A stretch of DNA of 64,000 nt from CAIOGI01 sp964389975 (GCA_964389975.1 CAYMGJ010000002.1:6858-70857), one strand, 5' to 3'; numbered from the stretch's first letter, positions 42,524-52,005 are shown. Translations and numbers: made by a program. Notes: generated by a model from the letters alone, not told the origin.

Positions 42524-42949
42524 ATGAAGAAAATGCTTCTCTGGTTACTGATTATCTGTGGTTCTGGTGCATTTCTTGCACTCGGGACTTTTCTTGTTGT
42601 AAAAAGTATTCAATCATCAAATGATACCGCTGATGTTGTGGTGATATCTCCGATAAAAAATTCGGTAATATCATCTCCAGTTGCTATCGCTGGACGTGCT
42701 CGTGGATCATGGTTTTTTGAAGGGAGTTTCCCTGTCGTTTTGAAAGATGCTTATGGAACTGTTTTGGCTGAGAGTCATGTTACAGCCCAGGGTGAATGGA
42801 TGACACAGGATTATGTTTCTTTTGTTGGTACATTACAATATCAAAAGCAAATTCCTGATGCTAAGGGTGTGTTGATATTTATAAAAGACAATCCTTCTGG
42901 TTTACCTGAGAATGATGAGTCGGTGGAGGTTCCTATTATTTTTAAATAA
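42524..42949 (+). CDS. Membrane-anchored Gmad2-type immunoglobulin-like protein
   Basis: 141 residues: N-terminal membrane anchor (about 4-27) and one Ig-like domain of the Gmad2 kind (about 38-140), with VVISPIKNSVISSPVAIAGRARG, FEGSFPVVLKD and PSGLPENDESVEVPI motifs. The domain occurs in spore germination and other cell-surface proteins; the ligand is unknown. It has its own promoter-like box and precedes a metal-dependent hydrolase gene by 5 bp. Confidence 0.8.
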   Translation: MKKMLLWLLIICGSGAFLALGTFLVVKSIQSSNDTADVVVISPIKNSVISSPVAIAGRARGSWFFEGSFPVVLKDAYGTVLAESHVTAQGEWMTQDYVSFVGTLQYQKQIPDAKGVLIFIKDNPSGLPENDESVEVPIIFK

Positions 42950-42954
42950 TATTC

Positions 42955-43704
42955 ATGGACATACTTTCACATGGGTTATGGGGTGCTGCTACTTTCGGGA
43001 GAAAGAATAGGGCAAGTTTCTGGATGTCTTTTCTTTTCGGTATTATGCCTGATTTTCTTGCTTTCGTTCCATTTCTTGCTGGTTCATGGATTGGTGTCTT
43101 TACCTATCCTCACTGGGCAACAGGAAGTACACCGAGCCCTGATGCATTTCCTTCTTTTGTATATCTAGCATATTCATATACCCATAGTCTCATTATTTTT
43201 GCACTTGTTTTTCTTCTTGTATGGATACTCCGCAAGAAGCCTCTCTATGAGATGTTTGCATGGCCTCTTCATATCATATTTGATATCCCTCTCCACTCAA
43301 CAGATTTCTTCCCGACACCATTTCTCTGGCCTCTCTCAGATTTCCATATTGATGGCATACCATGGTCAGAACCATATATATTCTTACCCAATGTTGTATT
43401 TCTTATTGTTATCTATCTATATTTCCTCGTGTACAAGAAGGGGTGGAAACGTCTTTCAAGAAAAGGGGAACATGAATCATCCCTATGGTTTCGTAGTGAG
43501 AAATTGAGTTTGGTGTGGAAGCCTATATCATGGCAGGGATGGCTTGTCTCATGTGTATATATTGGTATTATTATCCCTACAGCTTACAATCTCAGTTCTC
43601 AATCTCATTCTCTCTCTGATTTCCTCATATCATTTTCTGTCCCTTTCATTATCTCAACTTCGATATTTCTTGGTATTTGTTATGTGAAAGGTAAGCGAGC
43701 CTAG
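42955..43704 (+). CDS. Membrane-bound metal-dependent hydrolase-like protein
   Basis: 249 residues with about six hydrophobic segments. The start MDILSHGLWGAATFGRK, the MPDFLAF element, YSYTHSL and WPLHIIFDIPLH histidine/aspartate motifs resemble the YdjM/DUF457-type membrane-bound metal-dependent hydrolases. No soluble domain is present. The substrate is unknown (phospholipid or related in the family). Confidence 0.78.
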   Translation: MDILSHGLWGAATFGRKNRASFWMSFLFGIMPDFLAFVPFLAGSWIGVFTYPHWATGSTPSPDAFPSFVYLAYSYTHSLIIFALVFLLVWILRKKPLYEMFAWPLHIIFDIPLHSTDFFPTPFLWPLSDFHIDGIPWSEPYIFLPNVVFLIVIYLYFLVYKKGWKRLSRKGEHESSLWFRSEKLSLVWKPISWQGWLVSCVYIGIIIPTAYNLSSQSHSLSDFLISFSVPFIISTSIFLGICYVKGKRA

Positions 43705-43706
43705 TG

Positions 43707-43712
43707 TATACT
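43707..43712 (+). promoter_or_regulatory. -10 box, leaderless-type
   Basis: TATACT 7 nt before ATG 43720. Confidence 0.5.
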
Positions 43713-43719
43713 AGGTAGT

Positions 43720-44727
43720 ATGAAAACCATCATACAAGAATACGCCCCCCTTATTCGCTCAGCAATCGATTCATCACATTCAATACTTCTTCATTGTCAC
43801 CCTCATGCCGATCCTGACAGTGTGGGATCTGCTCTTGCTATGAAGTTTGCACTTGAAGGACTTGGAAAGAAAGTTACTGTTATTCAAGGTGATAGTCCTA
43901 TATCAAAAGAATTTCATTTCCCTGGTATTGAGAGTATTGTTCCTCAATCTGTTCCTCAAACTGATTTTTCTCAATTTGATCTTTTCATTATGCAGGATAG
44001 CGGGTCACTTGATATGGTTTCAAGGAATCCTTTTACATTGCCAGATAGTTTACAGACTATCGTCATCGATCACCATATTACAAATACAAAATATGGGAAG
44101 ATAAATTGTGTAGATCCTTCATACTCATCAACAGCAGAGCTTCTCCATGATTTGTTTAAAGAGATGAATATTCCTCTCAATCATGATATTGCCCTTAACC
44201 TCTTTATGGGAATGTATACTGATACAGGAGGATTCCGGCATGAAAATACAACAACAAGATCTTGGGAAACTGCTGTAGAACTCATTCACTATGTCCCTGA
44301 TTATCATAAAACTATTTTCATTATGGAGAATAGTAGGAGTTTAAATTCTCTAAGATTTGAAGGGATCGCATGGAATTCAATACAGACATTTTATGACAAC
44401 AAGCTTGTAGTTGTAGCAATTTCTTATGATGATCTCAAGAAACATGACATATCTCTTGAAGATGCTTCTGCTTCATATATATCAAACAAGCTAAAGTCAG
44501 TTATTGGTTTTGATATTGCAGTTACTCTTGTTGAATATGAACCTGGTATTGTAAAAGGTAGTTTACGTACTCGAAACTCTGAAAAGTATGATCTCAGTGT
44601 GCTTGCTCGAGGGATAAGTGAAGTGGGTGGGGGACATAAGGCTGCTGCCGGGTTTTCTATCAAAGGAACAGTTTCTCAGGCTATTGAGCAAGTGGTCAAA
44701 ACAGTTAAAGATGTATATAATTTCTAA
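43720..44727 (+). CDS. DHH/DHHA1 phosphoesterase (NrnA-like oligoribonuclease/pAp phosphatase)
   Basis: 335 residues. The N-terminal DHH domain shows HCHPHADPDSVGSALAM, MQDSG and IDHHITN; the C-terminal DHHA1 domain ends GGGHKAAAGFSI. This arrangement fits NrnA, which degrades short RNA oligomers and dephosphorylates pAp. The family also includes cyclic-dinucleotide phosphodiesterases, but there are no GGDEF or PAS domains here. It starts an operon with the cyclophilin (2-bp gap) and RecB-like genes. Confidence 0.88.
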   Translation: MKTIIQEYAPLIRSAIDSSHSILLHCHPHADPDSVGSALAMKFALEGLGKKVTVIQGDSPISKEFHFPGIESIVPQSVPQTDFSQFDLFIMQDSGSLDMVSRNPFTLPDSLQTIVIDHHITNTKYGKINCVDPSYSSTAELLHDLFKEMNIPLNHDIALNLFMGMYTDTGGFRHENTTTRSWETAVELIHYVPDYHKTIFIMENSRSLNSLRFEGIAWNSIQTFYDNKLVVVAISYDDLKKHDISLEDASASYISNKLKSVIGFDIAVTLVEYEPGIVKGSLRTRNSEKYDLSVLARGISEVGGGHKAAAGFSIKGTVSQAIEQVVKTVKDVYNF

Positions 44728-44729
44728 TT

Positions 44730-45392
44730 ATGGAAGAGAAAAAAGAAGAAAAAAAGAAACAAGCTCCAGTATATGTATCGATGATCGGTATCATCCTCAT
44801 TTTTGGAGTCTTGTATATTATTAATTCAGTTGAAAAGGTAACTACCACATCTCCTGCGGCAACATCTTCGGAGACAGTGCCGTTATCATCATCATTAACA
44901 ACTACACCTGTACAACGTATGCATACTATATCTATAGAAACAAATAAAGGAACAATCGTGTTTGAAACATATGACAATGACGCACCACATACTGTGAAGA
45001 ATTTTATTACCCTTGCTAATAAGGGATATTACAATGGCGTTATCTTTCATCGTGTTATCGAAGGATTTATGATTCAAGGAGGTGATCCTACGGGAACTGG
45101 TCGTGGAGGTCCAGGATATACTTTTGCTGATGAACTCAATCCTCAAACAGATTCTTACAAGAAAGGATATACTCGTGGAACAGTTGCTATGGCAAATGCT
45201 GGTCCAAACACTAATGGTAGTCAGTTCTTCATTATGCATAAGGATACTCCACTTCCAAATGCATATAGTATCTTTGGACATGTGGTAAGTGGAATGGAGG
45301 TTGTTGATGCAATCGCAACAACTGAGACTGATTCAAGTGACAAACCTCTTCAACCTATCATCATGAACAAGGTGACGGTATCAGAGAAATAA
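44730..45392 (+). CDS. Membrane-anchored cyclophilin-type peptidyl-prolyl isomerase
   Basis: 220 residues: a Lys/Glu-rich start, one membrane anchor (about 13-31), a Thr/Ser linker and a cyclophilin domain (about 65-218) with VIFHRVIEGFMIQGGDPTGTGRGGPGY, FIMHKDTPLPN and FGHVVSGMEVV. The catalytic Arg and Phe/Gln positions are kept. It catalyses proline isomerisation, probably at the outer face of the membrane. Gaps of 2 bp to either neighbour indicate an operon. Confidence 0.93.
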   Translation: MEEKKEEKKKQAPVYVSMIGIILIFGVLYIINSVEKVTTTSPAATSSETVPLSSSLTTTPVQRMHTISIETNKGTIVFETYDNDAPHTVKNFITLANKGYYNGVIFHRVIEGFMIQGGDPTGTGRGGPGYTFADELNPQTDSYKKGYTRGTVAMANAGPNTNGSQFFIMHKDTPLPNAYSIFGHVVSGMEVVDAIATTETDSSDKPLQPIIMNKVTVSEK

Positions 45393-45394
45393 TT

Positions 45395-46159
45395 ATGTCA
45401 GAATATTACAACCCTCTTCGAACTAAAAATCTTTTTGATCCTGAGAGCGATGCTCCCTTCAGAATTTCTCGTTCTAAGATTGAATTGTTCCAGGGTTGTC
45501 CTCTTTGTTTCTATCTTGACCGTCGTCTCGGTGTCGGTCGTCCTCCTGGATTTCCTTTTGCCCTTAACTCAGCTGTCGATACACTTCTCAAGAAAGAGTT
45601 TGATGTTCATCGTGCTGAGAAGACATCACATCCTCTAATGGAAGCTTATGGACTTACTGATATTGTTCCTTTTCAGCATAAGAAGCTTGATGTATGGCGT
45701 GAGAATTTCAAGGGTGTTGAATATCATTTTGAACCAGCCCAGTTTGTTATAACGGGAGCAGTTGATGATATATGGGTTGATTCAAAGGGGAAGTTAATTA
45801 TCGTTGATTATAAATCAACGAGTAAAGAAGAAAAGGTTACTTTGGATAAAGAGTGGCAGATTAGCTACAAGCGTCAGATGGAGATATATCAGTGGCTTTT
45901 CCGCAACAATGGATTTGAAGTATCTGATACAGGGTATTTCGTATACTGTAATGGTAAAACAGATAGAAAAGCTTTTGATGCAAAGCTTGAGTTTGATATT
46001 GATCTCATACCATACACAGGTGATCCCTCATGGATACCTGATACCCTCATGGATATGAGAAAGTGTCTTATGCAGGAAACCCCTCCAAAGCCAGCGTCTT
46101 CGTGTGACTATTGTCTCTATCGTAAGGCTGCTCGTGATGTACAAAGCAAGAAGAAGTGA
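45395..46159 (+). CDS. PD-(D/E)XK nuclease-family protein (RecB/Cas4-like)
   Basis: 254 residues. RISRSKIELFQGCPLCFYL near the N-terminus and CDYCLYRKAA near the C-terminus place cysteines at about 35, 38, 237 and 240, the type of cluster that holds Fe-S in AddB/Cas4-like nucleases. The catalytic core is ITGAVDDIWVD then KLIIVDYKSTSKEE (D-x-K) and a QMEIYQW helix. There is no helicase domain and no CRISPR array in the window, so a DNA-repair or recombination role is likelier than Cas4. It is the third gene of the NrnA-cyclophilin operon. Confidence 0.85.
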   Translation: MSEYYNPLRTKNLFDPESDAPFRISRSKIELFQGCPLCFYLDRRLGVGRPPGFPFALNSAVDTLLKKEFDVHRAEKTSHPLMEAYGLTDIVPFQHKKLDVWRENFKGVEYHFEPAQFVITGAVDDIWVDSKGKLIIVDYKSTSKEEKVTLDKEWQISYKRQMEIYQWLFRNNGFEVSDTGYFVYCNGKTDRKAFDAKLEFDIDLIPYTGDPSWIPDTLMDMRKCLMQETPPKPASSCDYCLYRKAARDVQSKKK

Positions 46160-46204
46160 TAAAATACTCTTGTAGTTTATTATTAGTTTTTAATATATTT
46201 CAGT

Positions 46205-46657
46205 ATGTTTAAGAAATTCTGTGCATATTTCTGCACACCTGATATGGGTCTCGTTTTTCTAAGAATTGCTCTTGGAATCTTTATTATTCATGGATGGAGT
46301 AAGTTTTCACATATGGAACAAACTATCGGATTCTTCGGAATGCTCGGTCTTGCTCCATTTTGGGCTTATGTAGTAGCAACAGTTGAGCTTGTCGGAGGTA
46401 TTGCAATACTTCTCGGAATATATGCTCGATACGTGGGAGCACTTCTCGCTATCATCATGGTAGTTGCGATGGCTCAGACTTCATGGGAAACGGGATTCAT
46501 GGCTCATACATATGAATTCGTACTTCTTTTTGCAGCTCTCGCTATCTCAGCAATGGGTTCAGGAAAGTTCTCTGTACTCAAGTCTTCATGTGGATGTGAT
46601 TGCAAAGATGGTTCATGCTCATGTGGAACATCAAAGACTGAGGCTTCTCAAGCTTAG
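46205..46657 (+). CDS. DoxX-family membrane protein with Cys-rich tail
   Basis: 150 residues with four hydrophobic segments. LVFLRIALGIFIIHGWSKF and VATVELVGGIAILLGI are the DoxX signature. The C-terminal tail (about 125-142) has clustered cysteines (CGCDCKDGSCSCG), not usual for DoxX, suggesting metal binding or redox sensing. It ends before a very strong bidirectional hairpin. Confidence 0.88.
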   Translation: MFKKFCAYFCTPDMGLVFLRIALGIFIIHGWSKFSHMEQTIGFFGMLGLAPFWAYVVATVELVGGIAILLGIYARYVGALLAIIMVVAMAQTSWETGFMAHTYEFVLLFAALAISAMGSGKFSVLKSSCGCDCKDGSCSCGTSKTEASQA

Positions 46658-46667
46658 TTTTTAAATG

Positions 46668-46719
46668 AAAAAACGCAGTGTGTTCTATTGGTACCCGCAA
46701 TAGTTTCACTGCGTTTTTT
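46668..46719. terminator. Strong bidirectional terminator
   Basis: AAAAAACGCAGTG/CACTGCGTTTTTT with inner CTATTG/CAATAG; lies between the convergent DoxX and response-regulator genes. Confidence 0.9.
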
Positions 46720-46852
46720 CTTTGGAATTAAAATATATATTACATAGTTTTTTCTTGTGTATATATTGTGGCGACTATCACAACATATATATTGTATGAA
46801 TATGGAATGAATTTTTACTGAAGAAAAGATAAAGGAAGGATAAAGTATATTG

Positions 46853-47521
46853 TTATGCATCAATAATATATCCACGTCCAGGTATGTTTCTAATCAATGT
46901 CTTTTTCTTGTCATCATGTATTTTCTTTCTGAGGTTTAGGATATGAGATTCAATTGTATTAGAAAATGGATCACTGTCTGCATTCCATACATATTCCATT
47001 ATCATACCTCGTGAAAGTACGGTTCCTTTGTTGCGTAAGAGAAACTCAAGGAGATTAAATTCTTTACGGGTAAGGTAGATTTTTGTTTTACCTCTATGTA
47101 CTAATTGTTTCTTGGTATCAAGTGTTACATCCTCTTTGGTAAGGACTGTGTTGGTGATGACATGTGGTCGACGTGCGAGTGCTTGTATTCGAGCTTTAAG
47201 TTCATCGTATGAAAATGGTTTGACCATATAGTCATCTGCACCATGTTCAAAGACTTCAACCTTCTTACTTAACTCATGGTGTACGGTAAGAAATATGATG
47301 GGGGCTTGTATGTGTGTATTTCTAATTTCATCGAGTACCATTAAGCCACTTTTTCCAGGAAGTGAATAGTCGAGGATTATAATATCGTATGAATTAGTTC
47401 GAGCCATATATGATCCTTCAATTCCTGTATAGGCACGATCAACAGTGAATATATCAGATACGAGACATTGAAATATGAAGTTTGAAATCTCGATATCATC
47501 TTCAATTAGAAGTATTTTCAT
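46853..47521 (-). CDS. OmpR-family response regulator (orphan)
   Basis: 222 residues. Receiver domain (1-120): acidic pair ED D8-D9, phospho-acceptor Asp51 in IIILDYSLPG, Lys in MVKPFSY. C-terminal winged-helix DNA-binding domain (about 128-222): LTRKEFNLLEFLLRNKG and SHILNLRKKI, RGYII. No histidine kinase gene is adjacent, so its sensor is elsewhere or absent. A TATAAT box lies 7 nt upstream of its ATG. Confidence 0.94.
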   Translation of the reverse strand: MKILLIEDDIEISNFIFQCLVSDIFTVDRAYTGIEGSYMARTNSYDIIILDYSLPGKSGLMVLDEIRNTHIQAPIIFLTVHHELSKKVEVFEHGADDYMVKPFSYDELKARIQALARRPHVITNTVLTKEDVTLDTKKQLVHRGKTKIYLTRKEFNLLEFLLRNKGTVLSRGMIMEYVWNADSDPFSNTIESHILNLRKKIHDDKKKTLIRNIPGRGYIIDA

Positions 47522-47528
47522 AATTCAG

Positions 47529-47534
47529 ATTATA
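47529..47534 (-). promoter_or_regulatory. -10 box, leaderless-type (response regulator)
   Basis: TATAAT on the minus strand, 7 nt before the ATG. Confidence 0.5.
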
Positions 47535-47692
47535 CGTATGTTATACAAAAAAACTATGAATATAAGTGGAAATGTGGGGGATAGATTTTAGTAAAATTTT
47601 ATCCTTTTCGAAAGATGGCTCTATGTAGGTATCTTTTCATTCTGTATTCGGGTTCATTTTTATGGTAATATAGTGAAATACGTAAATTGTCC

Positions 47693-48970
47693 ATGGATAC
47701 TTTATTTGCATCAATACTCTCACATATGGAGATCGTCATCGAACATGGAGGATATCTCGTCCTGTTCCTCGTATCAGTTCTTGAGGGTGTTCCCATTGTT
47801 GGTCCCTTTGTTCCTGGTCATACGATAGTTATTCTTTCAGGTTTTCTTTCGAAGATAGGGGTTTTGGATTTGAGTTATGTACTTGCTCTTTCTATGGCAG
47901 GTGCTTTTATGGGTGATCTATTGGGCTTTATGTGTGGTCGAAAATTTGGTTTTGTATTCCTCAATAGATTTGGAAAGTACTTCTTCATCAAAGACCAGCA
48001 TGTTGAGAAGGTGAAGACTATTGTGCAAAAACATAGTGGTAAATCGATAATATTGGGTCGTTTTAGTCCACTTACCCGAGCCCTCGCCCCATATATCACA
48101 GGCGCAAGTGGTGTGTCATTGCGTAGTTTTTGGTTCTTCGATCTCATCGGGGTCATTTTATGGGCATGTGTATCAATTGGTTTGGGTTTTGTGTTTGGTG
48201 CAAGTTACAAGGTTGCAGCAGTATTTTTTGGTAAGTTCATACTGGCAGCCATTATCATTGGTGTATTCACAGTGTGGTCATATCATTTCATTAATCGTCA
48301 ATTCCATATCTTTGCACGATATGAACTCATTACTCTCTTTCTCAATCTCTCTGGTCTCTATGTATTTTTCAAGATGATACAGGATGCCCTTGTACAATCT
48401 TCAGCTATTGTTGGTTTTGATGTATGGTTCAATCTCCTCCTTCTTTCTAATACGAAGCCATTCCTTGCTTCTTTTTTCATCTTCATGACTAATACCTTTA
48501 GTCCAACATCTCTTATGATGTTAATGATAATTGGTATTTGCTATTTCTTGTACCGCAAGCAGTGGAGATATGCATTCATTACATTTTTCTCATATAGTGG
48601 TGGTATGTTTCTGAGTGGGTTCATCAAAGAAATGGTATTGCGAGCTCGTCCCGTCGATTCAATTGTAAGTGCAGGAGGGTATAGCTTTCCAAGTGGTCAT
48701 GCCACTGCAATCATGATTGTATGTGTCATCGCAATATATACTCTTGCTCGACGATTTACTTCTACAACAAAACGAGAGATGTTTATCGTATCTCTCGTTC
48801 TTCTAACCCTACTCATTGGATTTAGTCGTCTCTATCTCGGTGTACACTGGTTCTCTGATGTGATTGCTGGTTTTGCTCTGGGTCTTTTCTGGACAACATT
48901 TATCATCCTCGCAGTTCGATATTTGGGGATGTTTGTACAGAACTATATACACTTAGGAGACAAGAGATGA
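47693..48970 (+). CDS. DedA-PAP2 fusion membrane protein
   Basis: 425 residues. N-terminal DedA/SNARE-associated domain (about 20-190): EGVPIVGPFVPGHTIVILSG and GRFSPLTRALAPYITGASG. C-terminal PAP2 phosphatase (about 220-415): KEMVLRARPVD, FPSGHATA and SRLYLGVHWFSDV, all three catalytic motifs intact. DedA proteins are lipid-carrier flippases and PAP2 proteins dephosphorylate polyprenyl or phosphatidic lipids, so the fusion would fit undecaprenyl phosphate recycling (inference). The start is ATG 47693 because the upstream TTG lies out of family alignment. The 3' end overlaps gpmI by 18 bp. Confidence 0.92.
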   Translation: MDTLFASILSHMEIVIEHGGYLVLFLVSVLEGVPIVGPFVPGHTIVILSGFLSKIGVLDLSYVLALSMAGAFMGDLLGFMCGRKFGFVFLNRFGKYFFIKDQHVEKVKTIVQKHSGKSIILGRFSPLTRALAPYITGASGVSLRSFWFFDLIGVILWACVSIGLGFVFGASYKVAAVFFGKFILAAIIIGVFTVWSYHFINRQFHIFARYELITLFLNLSGLYVFFKMIQDALVQSSAIVGFDVWFNLLLLSNTKPFLASFFIFMTNTFSPTSLMMLMIIGICYFLYRKQWRYAFITFFSYSGGMFLSGFIKEMVLRARPVDSIVSAGGYSFPSGHATAIMIVCVIAIYTLARRFTSTTKREMFIVSLVLLTLLIGFSRLYLGVHWFSDVIAGFALGLFWTTFIILAVRYLGMFVQNYIHLGDKR

Positions 48971-50458
48971 TCCTGTCATTGCTTTTGGAACTGGAATTGA
49001 GAGAAGGGTAAGGATTGTTGGAGCAATATCTGCAAGTCCTCCATCTTTGAGAGTATGTGACGTGTCTGTGAGAATCGCAGGTACAGGATTAGTTGTGTGA
49101 GCTGTATGAAGTGTTCCTGATACAGGATCAACATTAACTTCAGCATTTCCATGATCTGCAGTTATGAATGCAATTCCTCCTTTCTTGTTGAGTGCCTCTA
49201 TTACTCTCTGTAATTGAGTATCTACTGTCTCAATCGCTGTGATGATGGCGGGAACATTTGCGGTATGACCAACCATGTCTGGATTTGCAAAGTTGATGAA
49301 TATGAAATCGATACCTTTCTCGATTTCCTCAATTGCTTTGTCAGCAATACCCTCAGCTCTCATCTCAGGGGCTTGATCATGAGTCTTCACGTCCTTCCTA
49401 CTTGGAAGCATGATATCAACTTCCTTTTCATATGGTTTCTCACGTCCTCCATTAAGGAAATATGTTGCATGGGCAAATTTCTCTGTTTCTGCAATGTGAC
49501 TCTGGGCAAGTCCTGCACGTGATATCTCTGCTCCTAGTGTTGTTTCAACTGCTGTGGGAGGGAATGCAACAACACAGGTATAGTCGACACAATATTCGGT
49601 AAGGGTAACAACGTGGATGTTGTCATTCTTCTGTTTCTCAAGAAGTTTCTGAGTGAACATGCGTGCACGATCAGCTCTGAAATTAAAGAAGAATACTCCA
49701 TCGTTTTGTGCAAAAGCACATCCAATACCTTGAAGATTTGCACATACTGTTGGTTCAAGTAGTTCATCATTTTTTCCAAGTTTGTATTGTTCCTCGAGAT
49801 ACTGAGAAGGAGAAATATTACATACATTTCCTTTACATTCAAACATAGCTTGCTCTACTCTCGACAGTCTGTCCCAGTTGTTGTCACGATCCATGGCATA
49901 GTATCGTCCTGAAATGGTTGCAATGAAGAATTCAGGTCCAAGTTCATCGATGAGGGCTTCAAGTTCTTTTACAAACTTTGATGCACTTTGTGGAGGCGTG
50001 TCTCGTCCATCGGTAAAGACATGTATTGCTACTCTTTTCATTCCTTGAGCTTTAGCTTCACGGAGAAAAGCAAAGAGATGATTCTGATGACTATGTACTC
50101 CTCCAACACTTACAAGTCCTTGTACATGAAGAGTTGAATCATTTTTGCGTACATGTTCAAAGAGATCAACGAAAGCTTTGTTTGAGTGAAAAGCTCCTTC
50201 CGCTATTGCCTTGTCGATTCGTACAAGATCAGTATCAACGGGCTTACCAGCACCGATGGTTGTATGTCCCACCTCACTGTTTCCCATTTGACCCTCAGGA
50301 AGTCCTACAGCATTGCCAGATGCCTTGAGAAGAGAGTGGGGGTATGATGCCCATAGGGAGTTAAAGAATGGTGTTTTTGATGCAAGAATTGCATTATGAA
50401 GCGTATCTTCACGATATCCCCATCCATCAAGAACTATGAGCATTACTGGTTTTTTCAT
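48953..50458 (-). CDS. gpmI: 2,3-bisphosphoglycerate-independent phosphoglycerate mutase
   Basis: Interconverts 3- and 2-phosphoglycerate. 501 residues, normal length. The metal site DGWG (Asp11) and the phosphoserine in GQMGNSEVGHTTIGAG (Ser61) are present, as are FTDGRDT, GRYYAMDRD and TADHGNAE. It is directly behind eno (8-bp gap) and forms a glycolytic operon. Its stop region overlaps the convergent DedA-PAP2 gene. Confidence 0.97.
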   Translation of the reverse strand: MKKPVMLIVLDGWGYREDTLHNAILASKTPFFNSLWASYPHSLLKASGNAVGLPEGQMGNSEVGHTTIGAGKPVDTDLVRIDKAIAEGAFHSNKAFVDLFEHVRKNDSTLHVQGLVSVGGVHSHQNHLFAFLREAKAQGMKRVAIHVFTDGRDTPPQSASKFVKELEALIDELGPEFFIATISGRYYAMDRDNNWDRLSRVEQAMFECKGNVCNISPSQYLEEQYKLGKNDELLEPTVCANLQGIGCAFAQNDGVFFFNFRADRARMFTQKLLEKQKNDNIHVVTLTEYCVDYTCVVAFPPTAVETTLGAEISRAGLAQSHIAETEKFAHATYFLNGGREKPYEKEVDIMLPSRKDVKTHDQAPEMRAEGIADKAIEEIEKGIDFIFINFANPDMVGHTANVPAIITAIETVDTQLQRVIEALNKKGGIAFITADHGNAEVNVDPVSGTLHTAHTTNPVPAILTDTSHTLKDGGLADIAPTILTLLSIPVPKAMTGSSLVS

Positions 50459-50466
50459 ATTTTTTG

Positions 50467-51753
50467 TTATTCAGTTTTAAATACTTTTTTTCCACGATAC
50501 ACTGCCTTTTTTCCAAGTTCCTGTTCAAGTCGTAGGAGCTGATTGTACTTTGCAACACGATCAGTTCGTGAAAGTGACCCTGTCTTTATCTGTCCTGTTC
50601 CTGTACCTACAACAAAATCTGAAATGGTAGTATCTTCAGTTTCTCCTGATCGATGAGAAATGATTGATGTATAGCGGGCTTTCTTTGCCATGATAATGGC
50701 AGAGATTGTTTCAGATACAGTTCCAATCTGATTAAGTTTGATGAGGATTGAATTTCCAACACCTTTTTCAATACCTGTTTTAAGGCGGTCAATATTGGTT
50801 ACGAAGAGATCATCCCCAACAATTTGTACTTTGTTTCCAAGCTTTTCAGTCATGAGTTTGTATCCATCCCAATCATCTTCAGCAAGACCATCTTCGATTG
50901 AAATGATTGGATATTTTGTACACCAATCAACATAGAAATCTACCATTTCAGCTGAGGTGAGGGATCTGTTTTCTCGCGCAAGATGATATTTACCATCTTT
51001 GTAGAGTTCAGTTGCTGCAACATCAAGTGCAATGAAGATATCCTTACCTGCAACATATCCAGCCTTTGCAATTGCCTCGAGAATTATCTGTACAGCTGCT
51101 TCATTTGAAGGAAGAGAAGGCGCAAAACCTCCTTCATCTCCGACGGTGGTAGCAAGTCCCTTGTCATGAAGTATTTTTTTAAGGGCATGAAATATTTCAG
51201 CACCAGCTCGAAGAGCTTCTTTGAAAGATTTAACACCAACTGGCATGATCATAAATTCTTGGAAGTCTGAAGAATTTTCAGCATGTTTTCCTCCATTAAG
51301 AATATTCATCATAGGGACAGGAAGTTGGATTGTATTCTTTGTTTTTGAAATCTTTGCAAAATATTTATACAGAGATATTTTCTGACTTTGTGCTGTTGCA
51401 CGTGCAAATGCCATAGAAATTCCAAGAAGGGCATTTGCTCCAAGTTTTCCCTTGTTTGTTGTTCCGTCGAGAGCAATCATCTTTGCATCAAGGGATGCTT
51501 GATCCCACTCTTTTCCTACAAGAGCTTTTGCAAGAGTTGTCTCTACGTTTTTAACTGCCTTCATAACACCTTTTCCATTGTATCGAGAACCTCCATCTCG
51601 TAGTTCTACTGCTTCATGACTTCCTGTTGATGCTCCAGAGGGAACAGCCGCTCTTCCACGTGAGCCATCTTTAAGGGTGATATCAACTTCTACTGTAGGG
51701 TTACCTCGTGAATCAAGGATTTCTCGTGCTTGTAATTTCTGAATTTTTGGCAT
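50467..51753 (-). CDS. eno: Enolase
   Basis: Converts 2-phosphoglycerate to phosphoenolpyruvate. 428 residues; motifs ILDSRGNPTVEVD, GASTGSHEAVELRDGG, DEGGFAPS, IALDVAATE, SIEDGLAEDDWDGY, QIVGDDLFVTN and SHRSGETEDT are all present. First gene of the eno-gpmI operon; a hairpin with a T run on this strand lies upstream at 51835-51865. Confidence 0.98.
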   Translation of the reverse strand: MPKIQKLQAREILDSRGNPTVEVDITLKDGSRGRAAVPSGASTGSHEAVELRDGGSRYNGKGVMKAVKNVETTLAKALVGKEWDQASLDAKMIALDGTTNKGKLGANALLGISMAFARATAQSQKISLYKYFAKISKTKNTIQLPVPMMNILNGGKHAENSSDFQEFMIMPVGVKSFKEALRAGAEIFHALKKILHDKGLATTVGDEGGFAPSLPSNEAAVQIILEAIAKAGYVAGKDIFIALDVAATELYKDGKYHLARENRSLTSAEMVDFYVDWCTKYPIISIEDGLAEDDWDGYKLMTEKLGNKVQIVGDDLFVTNIDRLKTGIEKGVGNSILIKLNQIGTVSETISAIIMAKKARYTSIISHRSGETEDTTISDFVVGTGTGQIKTGSLSRTDRVAKYNQLLRLEQELGKKAVYRGKKVFKTE

Positions 51754-51834
51754 ATGGATTTTCTTTTGTTTATTTGGGTAATATGGTCACAGTATATCAA
51801 AAAATGTGGTTTTTGAAAGGTAATGTAGATACAA

Positions 51835-51865
51835 GAAAAAACCCTGACGCCATAGTGCGTCAGGG
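51835..51865 (-). terminator. Terminator upstream of eno (minus strand)
   Basis: CCCTGACGC/GCGTCAGGG perfect 9-bp stem; the T run is on the minus strand, so it ends a transcript coming from the right. Confidence 0.8.
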
Positions 51866-52005
51866 GCTCATAATTACTCTGTAACCTAGCGGTGATGCCT
51901 GATCATTCTCTCTAAAGCATGATTCGGAGTATAAGGGATTGGAGTTAACCTATTTCTCGGGTGTAGACCTTTCAGTTTTGTCGGTTTAGACGGAAGCTCA
52001 TTCAT
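51866..52005. other. Structured non-coding stretch, unidentified
   Basis: About 140 bases between two terminator-type hairpins and without a reading frame. Local pairings are visible (ATCAT/ATGAT around an 11-nt loop; CGGTTTAGACGG). It may encode a small RNA, most easily on the minus strand since the left hairpin has its T run there, but I find no family match or clear promoter. Confidence 0.35.

Noticed and set aside
46853..47692. Two-component pair with a histidine kinase
   Set aside because: The neighbouring divergent gene is a DedA-PAP2 fusion and no kinase domain is seen.
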